Positions 44,911 through 54,654 of a DNA stretch of 64,000 nt are shown here, piece by piece; the first letter of the stretch is position 1, and each line of letters opens with the position of its first letter. The stretch is from NCBI GenBank assembly GCA_964564735.1, contig CAZMCH010000005.1, forward strand, positions 18,483 to 82,482, read 5' to 3'. The stretch comes from CAZMCH01 sp964564735. GTDB taxonomy: Bacteria; Poribacteria; DTPJ01. The position numbers were made by a program, and so were the translations under genes. A model generated the notes under the pieces. That model was given only the letters and a program-made list of their open reading frames with translations. It searched no databases and was not told the origin of the DNA.

Positions 44911-46185
44911 TTAAAAAATCTGAATATATGAAGTTTCCCTTAATTTCTTTGAATAATCACTTAATTTTGTCTGAAGTTTCCTTTCACTAAGATACATTCT
45001 TATTTGTTCCATTTCGTCACTTGAAAGGTCCTTTCTATCTACAATCTTGAATATATGAAAGCCTTGAGGAGTTCTAACTGCCTTGCTTATTGAGCCTATA
45101 TCGAATGAATAAAATGCAGCATTAAGATCAGTTCCCATGCTCTCAATTGGAACTTCAAGCCAGTCTCCGTCTTTTGCTTTGCTTTTTGAGTCATCCGAAT
45201 ATTTTTTGACCATTTCAACAAAGTCAGCACCATTATTTAATTCTTGAAGAATAGAGTTAATTTTATCTTCTACCCTTTTTTCCTCTGACTGATCAGACAA
45301 GATGGATATGAAGATTATCTGAATTCTTATACCGCCATCGTTCCTTTTATCAGTAACCTTTATAATATTATATCCATTTATAGTTTCAATAAGGTCGCTA
45401 ACCTGACCAACATTGAGTTTGGATGCAACATCTTCGATTTCAGGGAATTCCCCATTTAATGGCATTATATAACCCATATCGCCTTTATTTGCCTTTGTTG
45501 CAGGATCATCAGAGAATTTTGCCACCATTTCAGTAAAATCTGCACCATTTTTAATTTGATCAAGAACCATTTCTGCTTTTTGTTTGGCTTTATCTTTATT
45601 TTCCTGAGTAAAGTTAAATTTTAAGAATAGATGTTTTAGCTTGATTACATCATGCCTACCGGGAAATTGATCTTTATTTTCTTGATAGAATTTTCGCACT
45701 TCGTCATCTGTTACAGTCAAATCCGACACAAATTGCTGATTAATCAGTTCTCTAAGCAATAATTCCCTTTTCTTTTCTCTTTTGAGGCTATCAAGCGTAT
45801 AGCCTTCCGCCTCAAGTGCCTGATTAAACTCCTGATCTGACTTAAACTGCTTTTTTAGCGTATCTATCTCCTTTAAGACTTGAGCATCTGTAATTTGTAT
45901 GCTTCGCTTTACTGCGTCTTGAATAAACAACATTTCGTCAATCATGGTATCAAGCAGTTGTGGCTTAGCCTTTTCTACTTCTTGGGCTAATTTTGCATCT
46001 GTATATTTATATACCTGTCTGAACATTTCCCTTGTTCTGTCAAGACGATCATCAAATTCTGTTTGTGTTATTATTTCATCATTTACTATAACCAAAATTC
46101 TCTCTATGATCTTTGCTTCTGTATTTGTAATAAATAATGATATGATTATTGCTATTATAATTAGGTTCATCAATTTGAAACGCAT
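44911..46185 (-). CDS. surA: SurA-type periplasmic chaperone/peptidyl-prolyl isomerase
   Basis: 424 residues. The signal peptide is about 1-24. The N-terminal chaperone domain (ERILVIVNDEIITQTEFDDR, then a long helical part to about 165) is followed by two parvulin domains. The first spans about 178-282 (FTEMVAKFSDDPATKANKGD, MGYI, SDLIETINGYNIIKV) and the second about 287-388 (FVEMVKKYSDDSKSKAKDGD, SKAVRTPQGFHIFKI). It escorts unfolded outer-membrane proteins, LptD in particular in E. coli. Here it lies directly upstream of lptD, as in proteobacteria, and its PPIC modules resemble those inside the LptD homologue. Confidence 0.9.
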   Translation of the reverse strand: MRFKLMNLIIIAIIISLFITNTEAKIIERILVIVNDEIITQTEFDDRLDRTREMFRQVYKYTDAKLAQEVEKAKPQLLDTMIDEMLFIQDAVKRSIQITDAQVLKEIDTLKKQFKSDQEFNQALEAEGYTLDSLKREKKRELLLRELINQQFVSDLTVTDDEVRKFYQENKDQFPGRHDVIKLKHLFLKFNFTQENKDKAKQKAEMVLDQIKNGADFTEMVAKFSDDPATKANKGDMGYIMPLNGEFPEIEDVASKLNVGQVSDLIETINGYNIIKVTDKRNDGGIRIQIIFISILSDQSEEKRVEDKINSILQELNNGADFVEMVKKYSDDSKSKAKDGDWLEVPIESMGTDLNAAFYSFDIGSISKAVRTPQGFHIFKIVDRKDLSSDEMEQIRMYLSERKLQTKLSDYSKKLRETSYIQIF

Positions 46186-46239
46186 ATTTGTTCACTCAAC
46201 CTTTTGTTTAATTAAAATTTTTCAAAGTATGATTGTGTA

Positions 46240-46293
46240 TTGATTAATAGCCCAGCATTTTAGGCTGGAAAGACCAAGCTATCCGCTTGATTT
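46240..46293. repeat. Eroded AGCCCAG/CTGG palindrome unit
   Basis: AATAGCCCAGCATTTTAGGCTGG followed by a second small hairpin (CCAAGCTATCCGCTTG) and TTTACAATGCAC. It belongs to the family at 28864-28934 and 36718-36843. It opens a 1.58-kb stretch (46186-47765) that contains only repeats. Confidence 0.5.
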
Positions 46294-46542
46294 ACAATGC
46301 ACTCTTGTTTAATGAAAATACTATTAGTCTGAGCCTTTATCTAAATTTCTTCTTTCCAAAGTGTAACTGTTGAAAAATGCTAAAATTTAAGATTTGACTT
46401 TGCATTTGTATAAAATAGTTATAAAAAAGATTTTTCGCCTTGCTCAAAATGACAGCTATATGTCAAACTAAACTCAGTGAAGGGTCTTCTTTAATTAATA
46501 AAAAAAATATAGTTTCCTATACAACAAGAAAAACATTTATTA

Positions 46543-46841
46543 ACATGAGTTCTGCGTAAGAATTTGTATTTACCACCAAGACACAAAGGCACGAATCGGA
46601 ATTGGGATTAGGATTGAAGATTAAAAGATTGAGAAGATACTGGTCAAACATATTAGTTTTTGTATTTATAGTTTTTTTGAAAATCCCTCTAATTATCCCT
46701 TTGGGAAAGGGAGAATTTAATGATCATAAATACAAAGATTAATTTGGTCAAGCAATACAATCCTGAATATTTTATCTTAAATCCCTTGTGATACTTTGTG
46801 TTTTAGTGTCTTTGTGGTTCATTCTTATATCGAACTGACGT
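46543..46841. mobile_element. MITE-like insertion, about 299 bp, copy 2
   Basis: Nearly identical along its whole length to 30118-30415, including the interior (AAAATCCCTCTAATTATCCC, CTTTGTGTTTTAGTGTCTTT). The left end has one change (ACATGAG for ACGTGAG). TTTATTA flanks it on both sides (46536-46542 and 46841-46847), consistent with a target duplication. It encodes no protein. Confidence 0.85.
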
Positions 46842-47107
46842 TTATTAGTCTATCATCTGATTTCATCTGTTCAAAAATCAGAGCTAATCTGCGTTACGCA
46901 GTCAACGAAAATCAGCGGTTTATAGATCATCAAAGTCTCCCTTTTCCTAAATGGAGACGTTAAGGGATTTCATTCTAAAGCACTCAATTCACATTATCCC
47001 TTACCCATCACGATATATATAATTGATAGCATCATTCACAAGTTCTTTTAAAGATCAGAGCTAATCTGCGTTATGTAGTCAGCGAAAATCAACGCTCTAT
47101 TTCCTTC

Positions 47108-47224
47108 TTATATCAGTTTCAATTTCAAATATAACAATATTTGTCATGTTGAACGAAGTGAAACATCTCAATAGATTCTTCGCTGACGTTCAGAATAACA
47201 GTTTTGAATTAGCAAGTAGTATTA
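47108..47224. repeat. MITE-like hairpin unit, second copy of the 39397-39516 family
   Basis: It starts TTATATCAGTTTCAATTTCA, contains GTCATGTTGAACGAAGTGAA and TAGATTCTTCGCTGACGTTC, and ends AGTAGTATTA. Fragments of the AACGCAGAT family lie just before it at about 46855-46925 and 47050-47102. Confidence 0.65.
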
Positions 47225-47261
47225 CAACATCTAATAGTTACAAAAAAACTATCCATCTATA

Positions 47262-47549
47262 ATCCCCCCTTTTAAGACAACTTATCATATCCCCCCTTTT
47301 TAAGGGGAACTTACCATAATTCCCCCTTTTAAGGGGGGATAAAGGGGGGCTTAAAAATCCTCCATGTGTATCAACTTAAGAAAAACATAAGGGATTTTTG
47401 ATGTGAAATCACATTTCATAAGTCCCGAAGGGACGAAATATTTATAGACTTATCCATGAAAACTTACTATAATTCCCCCTTTTTAAGGGGAACTTACCAT
47501 AATTCCCCCTTTTTAAGGGGGGATAAAGGGGGGCTTAAAAATCCTCTAA
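47262..47549. repeat. Tandem CCCCCTTTTTAAGGGG repeat block
   Basis: Units such as AATTCCCCCTTTTAAGGGGG followed by GATAAAGGGGGGCTTAAAAA-TCCTC occur twice (47315-47362 and 47498-47549), with shorter CCCCTTTTTAAGGGG units before each. Between them sits the repeat copy 47368-47448. The palindromes could form strong hairpins in either direction. From 47550 to 47765 only AT-rich DNA is seen. Confidence 0.7.
47368..47448. repeat. Dispersed repeat, copy 2 (first copy at 200-280)
   Basis: GTATCAACTTAAGAAAAACA, GGGATTTTTGATGTGAAATC, ACATTTCATAAGTCCCGAAG and GGACGAAATATTTATAGA in sequence, differing from the copy at 200-280 by a few bases. Confidence 0.75.
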
Positions 47550-47765
47550 TCATCATATACAAAAACTCACAAAAATAAAGGAAAATAAACCACACTCAAA
47601 CCCCTATTTTTTGTTGCTATTACTTGCATAAACAGCACTTTCAAATATGCGAGAAACGTCTTTTTTTCCCCTCTTAAATTACACCGTTTTCCCTTTTTTT
47701 CCTCTATTTTTGCCCATTTTCAGAAAACTCGGATTTATAATCTCCAAATTGATATTTTTCTTAAT

Positions 47766-49592
47766 CTATTCTTGCTTTTCTTGAGTGCTGGAATCAGCAT
47801 CTTCTTTTTCCTGAGTTTCCTCTTTACTTTCTTCTTTTGGTTCTTCTTTGATAACAGGCTCTGGAATTCTATCTGCAAACAACTGGAATTTCAGATTCTT
47901 TTTCATTTCTGCGAGCCATTCATCAATTCTAGCCTTTTTTTTCTCTCTTTCCGTTTCTCTTCTTACATCATCTTCTACTTCTGAAAGTTCTTTTTGATAT
48001 GAAGGTATTTCTTCATCTTTTCTGATGATCATATAAAAAGTATTTGGTCCCATCGGTTGTGTGAATACTTCGCTTATTTCACCAACTTTTAGATTGAAGG
48101 CTATTTCTGTAAATTCTTTGGCACTAGAGTATGACTGTCTGCTGAAGGGATTTGTCTTGCCTTCTTTGCCCATACCCGGTCCAAAGGACTCGCCTTTGGC
48201 ATCAAGTTCTTTTGCTAATTCGGTGAAATCTTTGCCATTTTTTATTTCTTCATATAATTCTTTGGCTCTTTCTTCGTCTTTTAATGTAATCTCCGTAACA
48301 ACGATCTTTTCAGGCTCAACATATTCCTCTTTGTGTTCATTATAATATTTTTCAAGATCGGATTGCTCGATCTTTATTTTATCATCAACTTCTCTCTTAA
48401 CAAGCTCTTTAAGCATTAATTGGTCTTTATATTCTTTTGCTTGACGGGTTATTTCAGGGTCTTCATTAAGTTTCCTGTCATAGCCAGCAAGCGTCAAAAG
48501 CCTTTCTTCTATCAATTCATTTAAATATTTCTTTTTACCTTCTTGATCCTTATATCTATCCTGCTTCCATGCCTGCATCTCTGATATATTCTTATTTATT
48601 TGATTTAGTGTAATAGTTTCTTTGCCTATCTTTGCCAATATCGCATCTGCTGCTGGATTGCTAGCAGGTTCTTTGACTTCCTCTTCTTGCCCTTCTGGTT
48701 GAGGTTCTGGGTCAGCAGGTATATTATTTTCAAATATCTCAACTTTATAATCCTGTTTTAATTGATTAATCCAGTTTTCTCTTCGTCTTTCCTTCATATC
48801 ATTTTCAACTTTTCTTTTAACATCGTCTTTTACTTCTGAAAGCTCTTGCTGTCTGCTTGCCATAAATTCATCTTGTCTTATGATCATATAATATGTCTCA
48901 TCACCAATTGGTTGAACTAAAACATCGTCATACATTTCTCCCGGTTTCAGGCTAAAAGCTGTATCAACAAAAGTTTTGGCTGATGAATATGAATCTCTGC
49001 TGAATGGTCTTGTTTTTCCTGCATTGCCTGCACCTGGTCCAAAAGATTCTCCTTTCGAATCTATTTCTTTTGCCAATTCATCTAAATTGGCACCATTTTT
49101 AATTTGATCAAATACTTCTCTGGCTTTTGCTTCATCTTTGAAGGTTATTTCTGTAACAACTATCCTGTCAGGCTCAACGTAATCTTCTTTGTGTTCTGCG
49201 TAGTATTTCTCAATATCAAGATCGCTTATCTTTATCTTGTTGTCAACTTCCATTTCAACGATCTTATCTCGCATGGTCTCTTCAACAAAATCTTTGACCT
49301 GCTTATCAATTTCTGCATCTTTGTCAAGTTTATTATCTTTGGCAACTTGTAATATCATTCGGCTTTCTGCCATAAGTGTCAGATATTCCTCTCTACCAGC
49401 TTTATCTTTATATTTGTCTTGTTTCCATTCTGGCAGTTCAGAAATCTCTTTCTCCAACTCACTTGCGGTTACGGTCTGCTTACCAAAGCTTGCTAAAATA
49501 ATTTCCTTATTAGCTTTTTGACCACAGCCATTAGCAAATAATGTAACGAATATCATAGGAAATAGCAAACCTAAAAGAATAGATTTTCTCAT
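47766..49592 (-). CDS. Tandemly duplicated SurA/PrsA-like PPIC lipoprotein
   Basis: 608 residues. A lipoprotein signal peptide ends FANGC, with lipidated Cys 23. Two homologous units follow: about 30-290 and about 320-575. Each has a SurA-like helical start (ELPEWKQDKYKDKAGREEYL versus EMQAWKQDRYKDQEGKKKYL) and a PPIC-like part (KIKISDLDIEKYYAEHKEDY and GESFGPGAGNAGKTRPFSRD versus GESFGPGMGKEGKTNPFSRQ). An acidic, Pro-rich linker (PADPEPQPEGQEEEVKEPAS) joins them, and an acidic tail ends the protein. It is probably anchored to a membrane facing the periplasm as a folding helper. GGAGG lies before the ATG. Confidence 0.85.
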   Translation of the reverse strand: MRKSILLGLLFPMIFVTLFANGCGQKANKEIILASFGKQTVTASELEKEISELPEWKQDKYKDKAGREEYLTLMAESRMILQVAKDNKLDKDAEIDKQVKDFVEETMRDKIVEMEVDNKIKISDLDIEKYYAEHKEDYVEPDRIVVTEITFKDEAKAREVFDQIKNGANLDELAKEIDSKGESFGPGAGNAGKTRPFSRDSYSSAKTFVDTAFSLKPGEMYDDVLVQPIGDETYYMIIRQDEFMASRQQELSEVKDDVKRKVENDMKERRRENWINQLKQDYKVEIFENNIPADPEPQPEGQEEEVKEPASNPAADAILAKIGKETITLNQINKNISEMQAWKQDRYKDQEGKKKYLNELIEERLLTLAGYDRKLNEDPEITRQAKEYKDQLMLKELVKREVDDKIKIEQSDLEKYYNEHKEEYVEPEKIVVTEITLKDEERAKELYEEIKNGKDFTELAKELDAKGESFGPGMGKEGKTNPFSRQSYSSAKEFTEIAFNLKVGEISEVFTQPMGPNTFYMIIRKDEEIPSYQKELSEVEDDVRRETEREKKKARIDEWLAEMKKNLKFQLFADRIPEPVIKEEPKEESKEETQEKEDADSSTQEKQE

Positions 49593-49771
49593 TAAAAATC
49601 CTCCTATTGTTTTTTAGTGATTTAAGATTTGGACTAATTTTTTACCATTAGCTATTTATAATGCTTTGTGACATAGCCTTTTGGGCTAGATTTCTATAAA
49701 AACAAATTAAAAGATTGGGATATAGAAAATAACTTGATTTTATACAAAATACACCAAAAAATGATAGCATA

Positions 49772-52700
49772 CTAGGCAAGTTGGTGCAAGGTATTTTTTA
49801 TAGTAAGTAATTGCTGGTCTTGTCCAATACCCTCAACATTAATCATCATTTGCGATGGTGGCGATAACCTGAGTTTTTTGTTGGCTTTTACCATTTCTAT
49901 AAGTTTCTCAGTGTTTATTATAGGTCTATCAGTATCAAACGACAGGCTAACCTCATCGCCAATGGATGTAATTTCCTTAATATGCAGGTTTTGGGCAATG
50001 CGCTTGATCTCGGAAATCGCAAACAATCTGCGAACTTGGACAGGTAACTTGCCAAATCTATCTTCAAGCTCTTTCATCATATCTGCATTTTCTTCATCAT
50101 TTGTGATTTGTGCTATACGTCTGTATATAGAAACCTTTTGACTGCTATCAGCGATGTATTTATCAGGGAGAAATGCCTCAACAGCAAGTCTTATCTTTGT
50201 CTCAAATTCTTCTTCTATTTCCTCGCCCTTAATTTCTTTAACCGCTTCTTCTAAAAGCCTGCAATACATATCATAGCCAACTGATAGCATGTGTCCATGT
50301 TGTTCAGCACCAAGAATATTACCCATGCCCCTTATTTCTAGGTCTCTAAGGGCTATCCTGAATCCAGAACCAAGATCAGTAAATTCCTCAATCACTTGCA
50401 AGCGTTTCATTGAATCCTCTGACAAAGCCTTATCAGCAGGATAAAATAAATAACCATAAGCCTTATACTTGTCTCTGCCAACACGCCCCCTTAACTGATA
50501 TAATTGAGCAAGCCCAAGAGCATCAGCCCTGTTTATTATTATCGTGTTTACATTTGGAATATCAAGCCCCGATTCAATTATAGTCGTGCAGACAAGAACA
50601 TCATATTTACGATTGACGAAATCCATCATCACAGTTTCAAGCTGTCTTTCTGGCATTTGACCGTGCGCAACAGCGATCCGCGCTTCTGGAACTGCGGTTT
50701 GTGCTATCTCTGCAATACTGTCAATCGTTTCGACTCTATTATGGACGAAAAATACTTGTCCGCCCCTGTCTATTTCATGCAATATAGCTTCACGAACAAC
50801 ATTTTGATCATATTGCATGACGTAAGTTTCAATAGGAAGCCTGTTTTCTGGTGGTGTGTTTATAATACTGATGTCCCTTGCACCCATTATTGACATGTGC
50901 AAAGTTCTTGGAATTGGCGTAGCACTCAGAGTAATGACATCAACTAGCTTGCGCATTTGCTTTAGCTTTTCTTTTTGGACAACACCGAATCGTTGTTCCT
51001 CGTCAATTACAAGTAAACCTAAATCCTTAAATTTCACATCTTTTGAAAGAAGCCGATGAGTGCCAATAATTATATCAACTTTTCCCAGCGCAAGATTTTC
51101 CAAAGCCTGTTTTTGCTCTTTTGCACCCCTAAATCTGCTTAACATTTCGATTTTAACAGGATAGTCCGCAAATCTGTTTGTAAAAGTATTAAAATGCTGT
51201 TGAGCAAGAACCGTTGTAGGAACAAGGACAGCAACTTGCTTTCCATCCATTACTGCCTTAAAAGCAGCTCTTAGGGCAACCTCAGTCTTTCCATATCCGA
51301 CATCTCCACAAACCAGCCTATCCATAGGCTTACGTTTTTCCATATCTCTTTTTACGTCTTCAATAGCGGTCATCTGGTCTTCTGTCTCCTCATAAGGAAA
51401 CTTAGCCTCAAATTCTATCTGCCAAGTTGTATCAGGTGGAAAGGCATGACCTATCCCCGATTCCCTTGCGGCATAAAGATCAAGTAATTCCTGAGCTATC
51501 TCTCTTGCAGATTCTTTGACACGTTTTTTGACACGTTCCCATGTATTTCCACCGAGTTTATCAACCTTAACCTTTACTTCATCTCCACCGATATATTTAT
51601 GCACAAGGTCAAGTTGATATGTTGGAACATATAGCGCATCACCACCCTGATAGCTGATCTTCATAAAGTCCTGTGGGCGACCTTCAATCTTTAATTGCTT
51701 GATGCCTTCATATATGCCAATTCCATAAGAGACATGAACGACAAAATCACCAACTTTCAAATCGGTAAATGATGATATTGGTATTCCTTCCTTGAATTTT
51801 CGCTTTCGGACAGGTTTTCTATATCTACCAAACATCTCATCATCAGAAATGATAGCCAATTTTAAATTATCTGATACAAAGCCTCCGCTTATAGAGCCGA
51901 TATGTATAGGAACGTGAGCTATATTTCTTTCTATCAATATATCTCGCATACGTTCTGCTTGTTTCTCATTATCACTCATTATATCGACAAAATAATTATC
52001 ATCAACCCAGTTAGTGATTTCCTTGAGAAACATGTTAAAATTGCCTCTTAAACCCTCAAACGTTTTTACACCAAAATCATATTTGTTTTCATCTTTTTGT
52101 CTTAAATGAGTCAAATAAATAGCTTTTTTTTCTTTACAAAATTCATTAATTTCATTGAAAGAAGCAAATATTTCGGATGGTAAAACAGCAAGCCTGTCCC
52201 TTTCTGTCTCTGCTTCATAGAATAGCCTAGCTTGCTCAAATAGCTTATCAGCCTCTTCTGAAAGCCATTTAGGGTCATCCATGACAACAACGGTATCTTT
52301 CGGAAGATAGTTCCATAATCCTGATAGGTTTGGATACAAAAGCGGAAGATAGCCTTCAATGCCATCAAATCGCCCATGTTCTTTTAGTTTTCTTGTCAAT
52401 TCCCTGATCTCATTTGTCAGTTTTGGTGACTGGGCGGAATTAATTATACTCTCAACTCTCTCATCCCAATATGTTATCATATCAGGATTGATTATTATTT
52501 CGCTCATGGGAACAATCCAAACATCACCATCGACTTGATTGGTTGATCGCTGTGTGATGGGATCAAAGAAACGCATTGAATCTATTTCATCACCAAATAA
52601 CTCTATACGGACAGGCATATCATAAGAAAGCGGATATATGTTAAGAATACCTCCACGTATAGAAAAATCACCTTTCATTTCAACCATTTCAACACGTTCA

Positions 52701-53227
52701 TATCCACTGTGAACCAATGCTAATGAAACTTTGCCAAGATCGATTTCTTCACCCTTTTTGAAATGTAATGTAAAATCCATGAATAGATCAAGCGGGATGA
52801 TTTTGTGAATTAATGATCTTATGCTTGTTATAATTATGCTTCTTTGACCGTGAATAAGCCTTTCGAGGGTAAGCATACGATCTGCTAGAATCTCTCTTGC
52901 AGGGGATGTTCCTTCATGTAAAAATGCCTGCCATGTTGGAAAAAGCACAACATCATCTTTGACACCAAAGGCAGAAAGATCATTAGCAAAAGTTTCTATT
53001 TCTTCCTGTGTTTCCATTACAACCAAAAAAGTTTTCTCTGGCATATCATCGGCAAGATTTGCAAGAAGATATGCCAATGATGATCCGCCAAGTCTGCTCA
53101 GTTTTAATTGTGCCTTATCTTCCATTAGTTCGGACTTCATTGATCTGTATGTGTCCGAATTCTTCAATATTTCAAGTAAATCTGATATTAGTGTTGATGT
53201 TATCTGCATGTTATATCTTTGTTCCAT
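49772..53227 (-). CDS. mfd: Transcription-repair coupling factor Mfd
   Basis: 1151 residues, full length. The UvrB-like N-terminal module (FLVVMETQEEIETFANDLS, SIRGGILNIYPLSYDMPVRI, ELFGDEIDSMR) is followed by the CarD/CdnL-like RNA-polymerase-interaction domain (LKVGDFVVHVSYGIGIYEGI). The superfamily 2 translocase has GDVGYGKTEVALRAAF (Walker A), DEEQRFGVVQKEKLK, TLSATPIPRTLHMSI and QLRGRVGRDKYKAYGYL. The TRCF domain closes it. Mfd removes stalled RNA polymerase and recruits UvrA. The frame overlaps the glgC stop by 17 bp if ATG 53227 is used; the next ATG (53209) lies 1 bp after that stop, so the genes are translationally coupled. Confidence 0.96.
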   Translation of the reverse strand: MEQRYNMQITSTLISDLLEILKNSDTYRSMKSELMEDKAQLKLSRLGGSSLAYLLANLADDMPEKTFLVVMETQEEIETFANDLSAFGVKDDVVLFPTWQAFLHEGTSPAREILADRMLTLERLIHGQRSIIITSIRSLIHKIIPLDLFMDFTLHFKKGEEIDLGKVSLALVHSGYERVEMVEMKGDFSIRGGILNIYPLSYDMPVRIELFGDEIDSMRFFDPITQRSTNQVDGDVWIVPMSEIIINPDMITYWDERVESIINSAQSPKLTNEIRELTRKLKEHGRFDGIEGYLPLLYPNLSGLWNYLPKDTVVVMDDPKWLSEEADKLFEQARLFYEAETERDRLAVLPSEIFASFNEINEFCKEKKAIYLTHLRQKDENKYDFGVKTFEGLRGNFNMFLKEITNWVDDNYFVDIMSDNEKQAERMRDILIERNIAHVPIHIGSISGGFVSDNLKLAIISDDEMFGRYRKPVRKRKFKEGIPISSFTDLKVGDFVVHVSYGIGIYEGIKQLKIEGRPQDFMKISYQGGDALYVPTYQLDLVHKYIGGDEVKVKVDKLGGNTWERVKKRVKESAREIAQELLDLYAARESGIGHAFPPDTTWQIEFEAKFPYEETEDQMTAIEDVKRDMEKRKPMDRLVCGDVGYGKTEVALRAAFKAVMDGKQVAVLVPTTVLAQQHFNTFTNRFADYPVKIEMLSRFRGAKEQKQALENLALGKVDIIIGTHRLLSKDVKFKDLGLLVIDEEQRFGVVQKEKLKQMRKLVDVITLSATPIPRTLHMSIMGARDISIINTPPENRLPIETYVMQYDQNVVREAILHEIDRGGQVFFVHNRVETIDSIAEIAQTAVPEARIAVAHGQMPERQLETVMMDFVNRKYDVLVCTTIIESGLDIPNVNTIIINRADALGLAQLYQLRGRVGRDKYKAYGYLFYPADKALSEDSMKRLQVIEEFTDLGSGFRIALRDLEIRGMGNILGAEQHGHMLSVGYDMYCRLLEEAVKEIKGEEIEEEFETKIRLAVEAFLPDKYIADSSQKVSIYRRIAQITNDEENADMMKELEDRFGKLPVQVRRLFAISEIKRIAQNLHIKEITSIGDEVSLSFDTDRPIINTEKLIEMVKANKKLRLSPPSQMMINVEGIGQDQQLLTIKNTLHQLA

Positions 53228-54584
53228 CAGGTATTATTGGATTTTTAGGGTCTGCTTCGTTTTGCTTTCTGATGACTAAAATTCCCGTTTCAGGCTCAAT
53301 AGAGTAATCTCCGCTAATTGTGCCATTTTCCATTTCTTTATATGGTGCTAATCCAATGTTTTTAAGAGATTCTTTTCTTTGCTCAATTGTTCCATTGGAT
53401 GGGCTAATATCGACATTATCACCAATCCATACATTTTTATCTAAAATAATGTGGCTTAAATGAGAATTTTTACCTATATGAGTTGTATATTCCCTTCTTA
53501 TTTCGTTGTTATAAAATTCATTTCTGCTTGCACCCAATATAATACAATTTTCTAATACGCAGTCACTTTCAACAACAACTTGATAGCCGAATATGCAATT
53601 TTTCAGAGAACATCCTTTTCCGATTAAATCTCCACCGCTTAAGATGACATTTTGGATGGATGTATCATCAGATATTTTTGCACCGGGAAGATGCCTTTCA
53701 TATGTTCTGATCTGATGTTTTGATAGATCAATAGGCGGGTTATTATTGGCAAACTCCATATTACAATCAAAATAATCCTTTATTTTTCCAACGTCCCGCC
53801 AATAGCCATTAAAGACGTAAGTAAACATGGATTTATTTTGGCTTTTTATGAATGGAATTATATGTGAACCAAAATCAAGACCGTCATGATTATCCTGCAA
53901 AAATCCCTTTAATTTATCCCAATTGAAAATATAATTTCCCATAGATGCCAGAAAATTAAGTTTTGGATTGTCAATTCCCAGCATTGCTTTTATTTGTGGT
54001 GTTAGTCTGAAACTTTCTATAATATCAGGGTCTTTGGGCTTTTCAGCGAAATCAACTATTTTACATAACCTATCAATTTTAACTATGCCGAGATCACTAA
54101 CTTTATCATCAGAAACTGCATTTGTCATCAATGTAATGTCTGCGTGGTTTATGACGTGCCATTTTATTGCATCTCGGTAATCCATAGCGTAGATATGATC
54201 AGCGGCGAGTATTAGGATTATGTCAGGACTATATCGATTAATACGATCTATGCTTTTTCTGACAGAATCAGCAGTTCCCTGAAACGTTATAAAATGCCTT
54301 CCCTCTTCATGAGGATAATTTATCTCAAGTTTGCGATTTACTCCGTCAAAACCCCATATTTCGCCTGTTCCGATGTGCATACTTAGCGTTCCCGGCTCAA
54401 ATTGTGTCGCTACAAGCATTATGGGTATTCCAGAATTTTGTATATTAGTAGCTACGAAGTCAAAAATCCTGTAATGTCCGATTATGCCGACAGCAGATTT
54501 ACTTCGATCTTTTGTAAGAACCTCAAGGCGAGAACCTCGTCCACCAGCCATTACAAAACTCAGGACATATTCGTTATTAAACAT
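53211..54584 (-). CDS. glgC: Glucose-1-phosphate adenylyltransferase
   Basis: 457 residues. SFVMAGGRGSRLEVLTKDRS, with KSAVGI, is the nucleotide-binding start. GTADSVRKSI, LILAADHIYAMDY, VDFAEKPKDP, ASMGNYIFNWD, GYWRDVGKIKDYFDCNMEF and a C-terminal left-handed beta-helix (SGGDLIGKGCSLKNCIFGYQ) are as in GlgC. It makes ADP-glucose from ATP and glucose-1-phosphate for glycogen synthesis. The activator-site Lys/Arg pattern cannot be judged. It is the first gene of a pair with mfd. No other glycogen gene is in the window. Confidence 0.94.
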   Translation of the reverse strand: MFNNEYVLSFVMAGGRGSRLEVLTKDRSKSAVGIIGHYRIFDFVATNIQNSGIPIMLVATQFEPGTLSMHIGTGEIWGFDGVNRKLEINYPHEEGRHFITFQGTADSVRKSIDRINRYSPDIILILAADHIYAMDYRDAIKWHVINHADITLMTNAVSDDKVSDLGIVKIDRLCKIVDFAEKPKDPDIIESFRLTPQIKAMLGIDNPKLNFLASMGNYIFNWDKLKGFLQDNHDGLDFGSHIIPFIKSQNKSMFTYVFNGYWRDVGKIKDYFDCNMEFANNNPPIDLSKHQIRTYERHLPGAKISDDTSIQNVILSGGDLIGKGCSLKNCIFGYQVVVESDCVLENCIILGASRNEFYNNEIRREYTTHIGKNSHLSHIILDKNVWIGDNVDISPSNGTIEQRKESLKNIGLAPYKEMENGTISGDYSIEPETGILVIRKQNEADPKNPIIPDGTKI

Positions 54585-54654
54585 TTTTGCCCCCTAGCTA
54601 ATCAAGTCAATGGTTCTGTATCAAAACAATAGACGATTATCATTAAAAATCAGT

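Noticed and set aside
47262..47549. Possible CRISPR array, suggested by recurring CCCCTTTTTAAGGGG units
   Set aside because: Units vary in length, spacing is irregular, the 'spacers' are themselves repeats and no cas genes are present.
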